A DNA stretch of 7,946 nucleotides from an uncultured Ruminococcus sp. (GTDB lineage Bacteria > Bacillota > Clostridia > Lachnospirales > Lachnospiraceae): the NCBI GenBank assembly GCA_900066355.1, contig FMEL01000030.1:1-7946 (forward strand). Reading direction: 5' to 3'. Under the pieces are notes generated by a model. The model was not told the origin of the DNA. It saw only the letters and a list, made by a program, of their open reading frames with translations, and ran no database searches. Positions 1 through 7,200 of this stretch are shown piece by piece; the first letter of the stretch is position 1; each line of letters starts with the position of its first letter. A program made the position numbers and the translations under genes.

Positions 1-12
1 TTATTTCCAGCT

Positions 13-21
13 ATTATACCA
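13..21 (-). promoter_or_regulatory. Putative extended -10 promoter reading out of the left edge
   Basis: Read on the minus strand this is a perfect TATAAT preceded by TGG, which fits the TGn extended -10 pattern. No good -35 hexamer sits 16-18 nt upstream; the best is a poor TGTCTA. It lies beyond the tRNA terminator, so it could start transcription of a gene left of the window. No start codon is visible, so this is a motif-only call. Confidence 0.35.
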
Positions 22-44
22 GCAGTGCGTTTTATTAGACAGCG

Positions 45-70
45 GCTAATAGGATTCTTTCCGTATTAGC
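45..70. other. Stem-loop in the left intergenic region
   Basis: GCTAATA (45-51) pairs with TATTAGC (64-70), and GGA/TCC adds three pairs inside with one bulged G. Neither strand has a clean U-run after it, so it is not a convincing terminator. Apart from this hairpin, the -10 motif and the terminator, nothing else is seen in 1-105. Confidence 0.35.
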
Positions 71-96
71 TGATATTCCATTCCTTTTTCCCTCTG

Positions 97-151
97 AAAA
101 AACAAAAAAGCAGAAATCATATTAGAAATTTTTCTAATACATTCCGCTTTT
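97..151 (-). terminator. Intrinsic terminator after tRNA-Arg
   Basis: Transcribed from the minus strand, AAAAGC (151-146) pairs with GCTTTT (111-106). The inner stem ATTAGAAA/TTTCTAAT (121-138) is perfect, with GGAAT/ATTTC-type pairing and small bulges between the two. The hairpin begins 7 nt after the tRNA 3' end and runs into a U-rich tail (the T-rich complement of 97-109). This is the expected layout for a single-tRNA transcription unit. The A-rich stem base could also allow some termination in the other direction. Confidence 0.75.
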
Positions 152-158
152 GATAGGA

Positions 159-230
159 CGTCCCGTGCGGGAATCGAACCCACATCTAGTGCTTAGGAGG
201 CACTTGTTCTATCCATTAAACTAACAGGAC
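159..230 (-). tRNA. tRNA-Arg (anticodon CCT)
   Basis: The minus-strand sequence folds into a complete cloverleaf of 72 nt including the discriminator G. The acceptor stem GTCCTGT pairs with ACGGGAC (7 pairs, one G-T). The D-arm contains AGTTTAATGGAT. The anticodon stem AGTGC/GCACT holds the loop CTCCTAA, giving anticodon CCT, which reads the rare arginine codon AGG. The T-arm GTGGG/CCCGC carries the loop TTCGATT. CCA is not encoded, so it must be added after transcription. A 5'-half relative lies about 230 nt upstream at 454-502. Genes of this tRNA type are frequent integration sites, but no integrase is present in the window. Confidence 0.96.
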
Positions 231-248
231 AAATACCGGATTTTTGGC

Positions 249-315
249 TTAAAATCAAGGTTTTCAGCCATTTCAACGGCATTGGATTTTATGATTTAAA
301 ACTGACTTACGTCAG
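249..315 (-). promoter_or_regulatory. Candidate promoter region of tRNA-Arg
   Basis: Two weak sigma-A-like pairings face the tRNA. One is TTGAAA (276-271) with TTTTAA or TTTAAG near 254-248 at a 16-17 nt gap, which would leave a short leader. The other is CTGACG (315-310) with TAAAAT (291-286) at an 18-nt gap, which has the better -10 but a longer leader. Neither is close to consensus, and I cannot choose between them. Confidence 0.3.
302..315 (-). terminator. Short GNRA-loop hairpin with U-run, possible weak terminator
   Basis: On the minus strand CTGAC pairs with GTCAG around a GTAA tetraloop (GNRA class), followed directly by TTTTAAAT. The stem has only five pairs. It could end a transcript coming through the degenerate tRNA, or it may be incidental and overlap a tRNA promoter element. 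Confidence 0.3.
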
Positions 316-401
316 CTGAATCAATCTTATATGATGAAATTTTTTGGTATGAAGCTATCGCCTTTTCCAAAAACGCATGTCCTTTTAATTGTGACATCAC
401 A

Positions 402-502
402 TAACAGAATCGAACTCAAATTCATTTTTCTGTTATACGCCGAGGCGATAACTCTGGTCACCGCTTAGGAGGCGAGTGTTCTATCTATTAAACTAAGGAA
501 AC
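402..502 (-). pseudogene. Degenerate tRNA-Arg(CCT)-like sequence
   Basis: Positions 463-496 match the intact tRNA (191-224) at 30 of 34 bases, covering the D-arm and the CTCCTAA anticodon loop. The anticodon stem differs from the intact gene on both sides (CTCGC/GCGGT) yet still pairs at 4 of 5 positions, so this looks like a diverged paralogue and not a fresh partial copy. The 3' half is broken. About 30 extra nt separate the anticodon arm from a T-loop-like TTCGATT (406-412), the flanking T-stem pairs at only 2 of 5 positions, and no partner for the 5' acceptor GTTTCCT is found. The inserted part forms strong hairpins. It could be a dead tRNA, a scar of element integration, or a tRNA-like RNA with another role. 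Confidence 0.6.
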
Positions 503-519
503 ACATATATTATTTAATA

Positions 520-544
520 TGGAGCAGCATATTGTGCTACTCCA
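520..544 (-). terminator. Stem-loop after the sulfatase gene, possible operon terminator
   Basis: TGGAGCAGCA pairs with the complementary strand of TGCTACTCCA (520-544) with one A-C mismatch and a very small loop. It sits 40 nt past the stop codon of the last gene of the operon. On the minus strand the sequence that follows is AT-rich (ATATTAAATAAT) but lacks a true U-run, so termination here may be inefficient and let transcription run into the tRNA-like sequence. Confidence 0.4.
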
Positions 545-584
545 CATAAAATTGTACTATATCTTTCTTTAAAAAACAAGACCT

Positions 585-2612
585 TTATTTTTGAAGATTG
601 AAAAAGTCGTTATCACGATTTTTTGTATCAACCAGATCATTATACTGCAAGATCGAATAGTCCTGAAGTAATGAATAATATGGTGATGTCTCATCATTCA
701 GCTCATAGAACTTTCCGTCAGATCCGACATATCCGTTTCCTGTCAGCACCGGAATTTCCTTCTGCAGATCCTGCTGATATTTCTGAAAACCGGTCAGTTC
801 ACTTCCTGTCGTTTCCATGAGAAGTGTCTGAAGGTAATTCATGCTGGTCTGCTCTACTTTCTGACCACCAATGTCATAGTTTGCCCAGATCATAAAAGGA
901 ATCGCATAACGATGCCGCATCATTTCTTCATCATTCCAGTTCTTATATTGACCCTTTGTGAGTGCATTCATGGAAGCATCATTAATTCTCGGCTGGTGAT
1001 CTCCTGTCATAAATATTACAGTCGGTTCATCTACATTTTTGAAATATTCCACCATATCTTTAAAAGCATCATCTGACAATTTAATCAGGCTCAGATATGT
1101 CTCTACGTCTTCTGCTTTTATGTCTTTAAGTGAAATTGTCTGGGTATAATTTTCATCACCCCTGCTGATAAACGGGCTGTGATTCTGCACTGTCATGACA
1201 TATCCAAGATACGGATCATCTGAATCCTTCTTATAGCTTTCAAAATCTTCAATGATACGCTGATAAGAACCTGCATCTGTAGCATAATGTCTCAGTTTTT
1301 CTATCGGAGTCGTTACCGTATCATAATTGTAGAAGTTTTTAAATCCAAGTAACGGATACGCTCTGTCACGTCTGTAATTGCTTGCTCGATGAAGATGAAT
1401 CGCAGTACTTCCCATGTACTCTTCATCCTGAAGCTGTGTCACAAGTGACGGCATTGCATCTTTTACAAAAAGCTGGAATGCAACCGCGCCTGTTGGAAGA
1501 AATGCAAGCGAATTTCCTGTCAGAAATTCATATTCTGTATTTGCTGTCTGTCCGCCTACAATAGACGCATAGGTTGTACCACTTACACAATTTTTGTCAT
1601 TCATCAGTCCATGGATAAACGGCATATAATCTTCGTTTGTTTCAAAATCACTCAGAGCTTTCAGATCTGAAAATGCTTCATTGATCACCACGATCACATT
1701 CGGATGTTCCTTGGTTTTATCCACTGTATCTGATTCATATTTTGAAGTAATTTCTTCGACTTTTTCGAGGCTGTAGCCTTCTGGTTTTTTCAGTATAGAA
1801 TAATGAATGCTTCGTGAAAAACCTGCAATACTGCCATATGTTCGATAGCTTCTCATTGGGTTAAACAGACTCAGATTCAGCCCATGATTATCAAGATAAT
1901 CCGAAAGGATGAATTGTTGCACACCTACTACCGATATAATGACCATTACAATGATTCCGCAAAGTCGAAATTTCTTTTTACTGAAAACAGGTTTACATTT
2001 TATAACTCTGCCAACCATAAAGAAATCAAACAGAAGCAACAGTGTAACCAGCAGATACCAGTTGAATTTTATTTCGTATGAAGACGCAACCTCTGCCGCT
2101 GTACTTATAGTTGCAATATCAGAGGCAATGATCGGAGTTCCTCTGAACTCATATATAAAATGGTTTGCAATATTGAACATAACACATATAAAAGCGCAAA
2201 TGTCAGTTCCCAGTCGTATTCTGTTTGTAAGAACAATACATATCAATTCTAATATTAAAATGAAACCTATATTAAAAAGTAAAAGACTTTTATTCAGTCC
2301 GGAAAAGCTTTTTCCCATTGTAAATGTAGCTGCTTCCATATTCAGAAAAATGAAACATGGAGACAAAATCACATACAGGATATTTATGATCCGACTGGTC
2401 TTTTCTTTTACTTCCAGCTTTACAAAAATAAGTACTGTGCCGATTGCCCACAGGCCTGCAAGAACAAATATTTTTATTCCATTTCCCAAAGTGTTTGAGT
2501 TGTATATGATACTTTTATAATTAAATCCAAAATATAAAACAAATAAAAACGAAACGAACAGGCAGATATAATCTCTCCATCTCTGCCTGCCTCTATTTTT
2601 TAGTTCCTTCAT
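585..2612 (-). CDS. LTA-synthase-like membrane sulfatase / phosphoglycerol transferase
   Basis: This 675-residue protein has an N-terminal block of about seven hydrophobic segments (near 15-32, 46-64, 74-95, 109-128, 133-152, 184-202, 216-236), then an extracellular alkaline-phosphatase/sulfatase-fold domain from about 304 to 600. Family marks are NEAFSD (311-316, metal-binding Glu), GGQTANTE (353-360, with Thr356 as probable nucleophile), VQNHSP (475-480) and TGDHQ (536-540, metal-binding Asp-His). LtaS-type enzymes transfer glycerol phosphate from phosphatidylglycerol to a cell-surface polymer; that activity here is inferred from family. The true product could be lipoteichoic acid or another phosphoglycerol-decorated glycan. 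The ATG is preceded by GAGGATAAGAA. It is the last gene of the run, 15 nt after the DUF3881-like gene. Confidence 0.88.
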   Translation of the reverse strand: MKELKNRGRQRWRDYICLFVSFLFVLYFGFNYKSIIYNSNTLGNGIKIFVLAGLWAIGTVLIFVKLEVKEKTSRIINILYVILSPCFIFLNMEAATFTMGKSFSGLNKSLLLFNIGFILILELICIVLTNRIRLGTDICAFICVMFNIANHFIYEFRGTPIIASDIATISTAAEVASSYEIKFNWYLLVTLLLLFDFFMVGRVIKCKPVFSKKKFRLCGIIVMVIISVVGVQQFILSDYLDNHGLNLSLFNPMRSYRTYGSIAGFSRSIHYSILKKPEGYSLEKVEEITSKYESDTVDKTKEHPNVIVVINEAFSDLKALSDFETNEDYMPFIHGLMNDKNCVSGTTYASIVGGQTANTEYEFLTGNSLAFLPTGAVAFQLFVKDAMPSLVTQLQDEEYMGSTAIHLHRASNYRRDRAYPLLGFKNFYNYDTVTTPIEKLRHYATDAGSYQRIIEDFESYKKDSDDPYLGYVMTVQNHSPFISRGDENYTQTISLKDIKAEDVETYLSLIKLSDDAFKDMVEYFKNVDEPTVIFMTGDHQPRINDASMNALTKGQYKNWNDEEMMRHRYAIPFMIWANYDIGGQKVEQTSMNYLQTLLMETTGSELTGFQKYQQDLQKEIPVLTGNGYVGSDGKFYELNDETSPYYSLLQDYSILQYNDLVDTKNRDNDFFNLQK

Positions 2613-2627
2613 TTCTTATCCTCAATT

Positions 2628-3497
2628 CTAAAATTGCAACTTACCCTGCAACCAGACAGTGCCTTTAAATCTTCTGCCCACCTGTGGGTCTCCCAGAAGA
2701 TCTTTTCGGTTAATACACACATCAAACTGCATATTGTTGCTTTCTATAGTCATCTGAACAAGTTCCTCATCTGTGACAATATTGCTGCCCGTATGCACTT
2801 CCAGAATTTCACCCAGTATGCTGTATTGATCACACTGGATTCCGTAAGGCATAAAATAAGAATCTACAATAGAAAGAATATCTTCATTCACAATTCTGGT
2901 TGAAATCATGGAATACGTATCCATTTCTTCCATTGTCAGATTTTCCATTGCCTCTTCATCGCCATTTCTGGCCGCAGCAATCATGGAACTTCTGTTCTTT
3001 GCAGATTCCTGCTCCACCTTGACAGCTTCTTTATCTTTGAGGACCGGGAGAAGGATTTTTCCATCTCCCGCAAGTCCTGATAAAATCAATGGATGATTAT
3101 CAATTTTTTCTTTTCCACTTTCCTTCATATATTCGGCAGCATTTTGAAGATAAAAAATCAATGTAATTCCGATTCGCAGATCATCGCATGCTCCGGAAAA
3201 AGCATTCTTGTCTACATGCTTTTCTACCGTGACTGCTTCCTGCGTCGTAACTCCTGTCCCACGAAAGAACGGATAATAGTACTCCACATGAAATCTGTCT
3301 TCCTCATCATACTGGCCACAAACAGTGATTCCACAATCGTTTCCATAGTTTCTCGAAAATTCAGCAAATGTACCATCTGGATAATCCTGAATAACATTTT
3401 TTGTATCATAATTTTTGATGACATCGAGAATGATTTTTTTCATCTCTTCTCGTTTACTGATCTGAGAAAAACCGATTGCTTTTAAAAAGCTGTGCAA
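2628..3497 (-). CDS. DUF3881-like conserved protein of unknown function
   Basis: The product is a 289-residue, apparently cytosolic, acidic protein with no signal peptide or membrane segment. The opening MHSFLKAIGFS and overall character fit the clostridial DUF3881 family as I recall it; function is not known. The N-terminal part (about 35-130) looks like a mixed alpha/beta domain with aromatic-rich EYYYPFFRG. A charged helical stretch (about 150-190, ending ARNGDEEAMENLTMEEMD) follows, then a C-terminal region (about 190-289) ending VGRRFKGTVWLQGKLQF, which resembles a small beta-rich fold. The start is TTG, supported by GGAGG six bases upstream (3504-3508). It lies 17 nt after serS and 15 nt before the sulfatase gene, so it is probably co-expressed with both. 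Confidence 0.72.
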   Translation of the reverse strand: MHSFLKAIGFSQISKREEMKKIILDVIKNYDTKNVIQDYPDGTFAEFSRNYGNDCGITVCGQYDEEDRFHVEYYYPFFRGTGVTTQEAVTVEKHVDKNAFSGACDDLRIGITLIFYLQNAAEYMKESGKEKIDNHPLILSGLAGDGKILLPVLKDKEAVKVEQESAKNRSSMIAAARNGDEEAMENLTMEEMDTYSMISTRIVNEDILSIVDSYFMPYGIQCDQYSILGEILEVHTGSNIVTDEELVQMTIESNNMQFDVCINRKDLLGDPQVGRRFKGTVWLQGKLQF

Positions 3498-3514
3498 AAT
3501 ATACCTCCGTACCC

Positions 3515-4810
3515 TTATGCCTGGGTCTTTTTCTCAATCTTTTTCATGCCGCCCATGTATGGCTGCAGTGCTTCCGGAATATTTACAGATCCGTCTGCAT
3601 TCAGGTTGTTTTCCAAAAATGCAATCAGCATTCTCGGAGGTGCTACTACAGTGTTATTTAATGTATGCGCAAGATATTTCTTACCATCTTTACCGTTTAC
3701 ACGGATTCTCAGACGACGAGCCTGTGCATCGCCAAGGTTAGAGCAGCTTCCTACCTCGAAATATTTCTTCTGGCGTGGAGACCATGCTTCTACATCAAGG
3801 GATTTTACTTTCAGGTCTGCCAGGTCACCAGAGCAGCATTCCAGTGTACGTACCGGGATATCCAGAGAACGGAACAGATCAACAGTGTTCTGCCACAGTT
3901 TATCAAACCACATCGGGCTTTCTTCCGGTTTGCAGACAACGATCATTTCCTGTTTTTCAAACTGGTGGATACGATAAACACCTCTCTCCTCAAGACCATG
4001 AGCACCTTTTTCTTTACGGAAACATGGAGAATAGCTTGTAAGTGTTTTTGGAAGTTCTTCTTCAGGAACAATCTGATCTATAAATTTGCCGATCATAGAA
4101 TGCTCACTTGTACCTATCAGATAGAGATCTTCGCCTTCAATCTTATACATCATGGCATCCATTTCTGCAAAACTCATTACGCCTGTTACAACATTGCTTC
4201 TGATCATGAAAGGCGGTACACAGTAAGTAAATCCTCTGTTGATCATGAAATCTCTTGCGTATGCAATAACTGCGGAATGAAGTCTTGCGATATCACCCAT
4301 CAGATAATAAAATCCATTACCTGCAACACGTCGTGCACTGTCAAGATCGATTCCGTCAAAATTTTCCATAATTTCTGTATGATATGGAATTTCGTAATCC
4401 GGAACAACCGGCTCACCAAATTTTTCAATTTCAACATTTTCGCTGTCATCTTTACCAATCGGAACAGATGGATCGATGATATTCGGAATAACCATCATAT
4501 TTTTCAGAAGTTCTTCTTCTACTTCTTTTTCTCTTGCAGAAAGTTCATCAATACGCGCACCGGATGCTGCAACCTGTTTCTTTACTTCTTCTGCTTCTTC
4601 GCGTTTGCCCTGTCCCATCAGTGCACCGATCTGTTTGGAAATTTTATTTCTTTCAGCTCTGAGAGCTTCGACTTCCTGTTTGATTTCTCTGTTTTCTTTG
4701 TCCAGCGCGATTACTTTATCAACCAGTTCCAGTTTGTTGTCCTGGAATTTGTTGCGGATGTTCTGTTTTACGATTTCCGGATTTTCTCTCACAAATTTAA
4801 TGTCTAACAT
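3515..4810 (-). CDS. serS: Serine--tRNA ligase (SerRS)
   Basis: SerRS charges tRNA-Ser with serine in the cytosol and also supplies Ser-tRNA(Sec) where that is used. The 431-residue length is normal. Residues 1-110 form the tRNA-binding coiled-coil arm, starting MLDIKFVRENPE with heptad-rich helices at about 30-105. The class II core follows: TSEH (244-247), motif 2 FRKEKGAHGLEERGVYR (264-280) with HQFEKQEM (282-289), and motif 3 around HTLNNTVVAPPRMLIAFLE (382-400) with its arginine at 393. Motifs differ from the usual bacterial TAEVPL and NGSGLAVGR forms, pointing to a divergent SerRS subgroup. The ATG is preceded by GGAGGAG. The 32-nt upstream gap is too short for a T-box, so expression probably depends on the parAB operon or an internal promoter. 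Confidence 0.97.
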   Translation of the reverse strand: MLDIKFVRENPEIVKQNIRNKFQDNKLELVDKVIALDKENREIKQEVEALRAERNKISKQIGALMGQGKREEAEEVKKQVAASGARIDELSAREKEVEEELLKNMMVIPNIIDPSVPIGKDDSENVEIEKFGEPVVPDYEIPYHTEIMENFDGIDLDSARRVAGNGFYYLMGDIARLHSAVIAYARDFMINRGFTYCVPPFMIRSNVVTGVMSFAEMDAMMYKIEGEDLYLIGTSEHSMIGKFIDQIVPEEELPKTLTSYSPCFRKEKGAHGLEERGVYRIHQFEKQEMIVVCKPEESPMWFDKLWQNTVDLFRSLDIPVRTLECCSGDLADLKVKSLDVEAWSPRQKKYFEVGSCSNLGDAQARRLRIRVNGKDGKKYLAHTLNNTVVAPPRMLIAFLENNLNADGSVNIPEALQPYMGGMKKIEKKTQA

Positions 4811-4842
4811 AATTTCTCCTCCTGACAGTTTCTACTGTCTCT

Positions 4843-5382
4843 TTATTTTTCTATACCACTTTCTTCTTCACTGATATCGGCAAGTCCAAAATTTACTGCC
4901 TTACGCAAAGCCTCTACTTCTTCCTGACTGAGCATCACATAAGATTCACCTTTAACAATTTCTTTTAAATAAAGAAAACAGTTATCTCGGCTGTGTACTG
5001 CATTCAGAATCAGGCCGGTATTGTCTTTATCTAACAATGCAAGTGCAAAACTGAGTTTACCACCTACATCATCAAATGCATCATATTTCTCTACGCCATA
5101 TTTACTGAAAATAATTTTAAAATGCTGTTCCAGTGCTTTTATTGCATGCTCATGGTCTTCTTTTGCTTCATACAATCTGTCGATCTGAGCAAATTTACGT
5201 ACAAACGTTTTTTCTAAGGATTGTGCGTCGCTTCCTTTCATAAACATTTTGTATTTTCTTTCCAGTCGTGTAAGGCGCATACCATTACTGATCATAAATC
5301 CAATCAGAATAACGACTATAACCAGTAATACAATAATGATGATTGCGGAGTCAATACCCATACTATCAAAAATTGTACTCAT
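4843..5382 (-). CDS. DUF4446 family single-pass membrane protein
   Basis: This 179-residue protein has one N-terminal transmembrane helix (about 12-32, nearly all Ile/Val/Leu), then a charged, probably coiled-coil linker (about 36-90), and a cytoplasmic domain. That domain holds the family's conserved block KYGVEKYDAFDDVGGKLSF (94-112) followed by ALALLDKDNTGLILNAVHS and a FLYLKEI segment. DUF4446 proteins are widespread in clostridia and often sit beside spo0J; no biochemical role is established that I know of. Start ATG has AAGGAG six bases upstream. It lies 12 nt downstream of parB and 32 nt upstream of serS. A membrane role tied to chromosome organisation or division is only inferred from position. 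Confidence 0.85.
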   Translation of the reverse strand: MSTIFDSMGIDSAIIIIVLLVIVVILIGFMISNGMRLTRLERKYKMFMKGSDAQSLEKTFVRKFAQIDRLYEAKEDHEHAIKALEQHFKIIFSKYGVEKYDAFDDVGGKLSFALALLDKDNTGLILNAVHSRDNCFLYLKEIVKGESYVMLSQEEVEALRKAVNFGLADISEEESGIEK

Positions 5383-5394
5383 ATCATACTCCTT

Positions 5395-6339
5395 TTAACC
5401 AATGGATTCAAACAAATCGATAATTCTGTCCAAATCGTCTCTGGAATAGTATTCAATTTCTATTTTTCCTTTATTATTTTTCTTGCGGTGAATGAATACG
5501 CGTGTTCCTGTAATGCCTTTCATTTTTTCCTCAAGACTTTCATAAATGGCATCTTCTGCCGGATTTGCGACTTTATCTTTTCTCTTTTGCGGTGTAAGTA
5601 CTGTTTTTACCAGTTTCTCTGTCTCTCGCACGCTGAGTTTTTCATCAAATACTTTCATCGCAGTCGTGTACTGTTTCTCTGGATTCTCAATTGCAAGAAT
5701 TGCTCTTGCATGTCCGGCTGAAATCATCTCATCAACCATCATCTGCTGTACACGTACATCCAGTTTCAAAAGTCTCATAGAATTGGTTACTGCTGTCCTG
5801 CTCTTTGAAACTCTTTCTGCGATTTCATCCTGTTTCATGTGAAATTCATCAATCAGACGTTTATATGCCATAGCTTCTTCCACTGGATTGAGGTCTTCTC
5901 TCTGAATGTTTTCAATGAGAGAAATTTCTACGATTTCCTGCGTGGAAAGTTCTCTTACTACAACCGGAACTTCTTTCAGTCCTGCAAGTTTCGCAGCTCT
6001 CCATCGTCTTTCACCAGCAACTATCTCATAGTAGTCTTTTTTATCAGACACGAGTAGAGGTTGCAGTACTCCATACTGTTTGATAGAATCAGCCAGTTCC
6101 TGAAGTGCATCTTCATCAAATTTTTTGCGTGGCTGTTCTCTGTTTGGCTCGATCATAGATAATTTCATCATTCTCTCGCCATTGCTGTTTTCGTGCTGAC
6201 TGGATTTCTTTGTTTCTGGTGTAGCTGTTTTTGTTTGTTTTGCAGTTTTAACTGTTGTTTTTGGCTTGCTTTGTACTGTTTTTTCTGGAAACAGTGCATC
6301 CAGGCCGCGTCCAAGTCCTGACTTTTTTCCAGTCATCAT
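5395..6339 (-). CDS. parB: Chromosome partitioning protein ParB (Spo0J)
   Basis: ParB binds parS, then slides and spreads as a CTP-dependent clamp, recruiting SMC and stimulating ParA. The 314-residue protein starts with KSGLGRGLDALF (6-17), the ParA-activating N-terminal peptide, followed by a low-complexity Lys/Thr linker to about residue 55. The N-terminal CTP-binding domain has GERRWRA (109-115) and ENIQRED (143-149). The helix-turn-helix DNA-binding region is about 158-185, with GHARAIL (199-205) after it, and the C-terminal dimerisation domain is about 265-314. Two perfect parS sites lie upstream of parA. The reading frame begins ATGATG: the first ATG overlaps the parA stop, but the second (6336) sits at a better 7-nt distance from the AGGGAGG ribosome binding site, so either may be used. 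Confidence 0.97.
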   Translation of the reverse strand: MMTGKKSGLGRGLDALFPEKTVQSKPKTTVKTAKQTKTATPETKKSSQHENSNGERMMKLSMIEPNREQPRKKFDEDALQELADSIKQYGVLQPLLVSDKKDYYEIVAGERRWRAAKLAGLKEVPVVVRELSTQEIVEISLIENIQREDLNPVEEAMAYKRLIDEFHMKQDEIAERVSKSRTAVTNSMRLLKLDVRVQQMMVDEMISAGHARAILAIENPEKQYTTAMKVFDEKLSVRETEKLVKTVLTPQKRKDKVANPAEDAIYESLEEKMKGITGTRVFIHRKKNNKGKIEIEYYSRDDLDRIIDLFESIG

Positions 6340-7103
6340 TCATCCTCCCTGTTTATTACTTCTTCTGCAAGAAGACGGTATGCCTCTGCGCCTGCGGATC
6401 TTGTATCATATAAGGTTATCGGCTGTCCATAACTCGGAGCCTCTGCCAGTCTGACATTTCGCGGAATAATCGTTTTGTAAATATTCTGCTGAAGATTATC
6501 CTTAACATTTTCTACAACTTGCAGGGAAAGATTTGTTCTTGCATCATACATAGTAAAGACGACACCTTCCATAACAAGTTTTTTGTTCAGACGGTCTTTG
6601 ACGAGGTCAATTGTATGTATCAGCTGGGACAGTCCTTCCAACGCGTAATATTCGCACTGAATTGGCACTAATACGGAGTTTGCAGCCGTCAGTGCATTAA
6701 TAGTAAGCATGTTTAATGACGGTGGGCAGTCAATAATGATGTAGTCATATTTTCTACGGACTTTATCAATAATTTTCTTCAGGATGTATTCTTTTTCATC
6801 TACACCAATAAGTTCAATTTCTGCTCCGGATAAGTTTACATTTGATGGAATCAGATCTACGTTTTCAACAACATCTTTTACAATTGTATTTTTTGTTTCT
6901 GCTTCTCCTAAGAGTAATTCGTATAATGTATTCTCTACATTATTTTTATCTACTCCTAATCCACTTGTGGTGTTTCCCTGTGGATCCATGTCGATTGTAA
7001 GTACTTTCTTTTCTTTTTCAGCAAGGCATGCAGAAAGATTGATTGCGGTTGTTGATTTACCAACACCACCTTTTTGGTTTGCTACTGCTATTACTCTTCC
7101 CAA
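6336..7103 (-). CDS. parA: Chromosome partitioning ATPase ParA (Soj)
   Basis: Soj/ParA is a deviant Walker ATPase that dimerises on ATP, binds DNA non-specifically, and works with ParB-parS in origin segregation and control of DnaA. The 255-residue protein has the deviant Walker A KGGVGKST (11-18, with signature Lys11 and catalytic Lys16), Walker A' DMDPQGN (38-44), Walker B YIIIDCPP (121-128), and the basic DNA-contact stretch PRNVRLAEAPSYG (214-226). The start codon is TTG at 7103-7101. No in-frame ATG fits, the family N-terminus begins right there, and GGAGG lies 7 nt upstream. The stop overlaps the parB start as ATGA, implying translational coupling. Confidence 0.97.
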   Translation of the reverse strand: MGRVIAVANQKGGVGKSTTAINLSACLAEKEKKVLTIDMDPQGNTTSGLGVDKNNVENTLYELLLGEAETKNTIVKDVVENVDLIPSNVNLSGAEIELIGVDEKEYILKKIIDKVRRKYDYIIIDCPPSLNMLTINALTAANSVLVPIQCEYYALEGLSQLIHTIDLVKDRLNKKLVMEGVVFTMYDARTNLSLQVVENVKDNLQQNIYKTIIPRNVRLAEAPSYGQPITLYDTRSAGAEAYRLLAEEVINREDE

Positions 7104-7110
7104 GTTTCAC

Positions 7111-7123
7111 CCTCCCTTCGGGA
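7111..7123 (-). promoter_or_regulatory. parA ribosome binding site within a small hairpin
   Basis: On the minus strand GGGAGGG precedes the TTG start with GGAGG (7115-7111) at a 7-nt gap. Just upstream, TCCC-GAA-GGGA (7123-7113) forms a four-pair hairpin whose 3' side is part of the ribosome binding site. It could partly hide the site, which with a TTG start would keep ParA production low. A second leader hairpin, CTATAC/GTATAG (7154-7149 with 7140-7135), lies further upstream. Confidence 0.5.
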
Positions 7124-7166
7124 TGTCAAGTCAACTATACTTTTTTGTGTATAGCGCACTGGTATT

Positions 7167-7195
7167 ATTATAGCACTTTTAGTTTTATTGTTCCA
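7167..7195 (-). promoter_or_regulatory. Probable parA operon promoter, extended -10
   Basis: Minus-strand TATAAT (7172-7167) is preceded by TGC, giving a TGn extended -10. A weak TGGAAC (7195-7190) stands 17 nt upstream as -35. The predicted start near 7160 leaves a leader of about 57 nt before the TTG. The parS site at 7201-7216 begins 5 nt upstream of the -35, so ParB loading and spreading could repress the operon; that regulation is inferred. Confidence 0.6.
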
Positions 7196-7200
7196 CAAAA

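Noticed and set aside
1719..1727. TTATCCACT, one mismatch from a DnaA box
   Set aside because: It is a single site inside the sulfatase coding sequence with no cluster or AT-rich unwinding region nearby, so it does not mark oriC.
1909..2520. A 203-codon plus-strand open frame opposite the membrane part of the sulfatase
   Set aside because: It is antisense to transmembrane-coding sequence, which commonly gives long antisense frames, and shows no family motif.
3665..4807. A 380-codon plus-strand open frame opposite serS
   Set aside because: It is fully antisense to a clear serS and its translation is rich in Phe, Cys and Ser as expected of an antisense shadow. No ribosome binding site supports it.
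4811..4842. T-box leader ahead of serS
   Set aside because: The gap to the preceding gene is 32 nt, far too short for a T-box, and it holds only a ribosome binding site.
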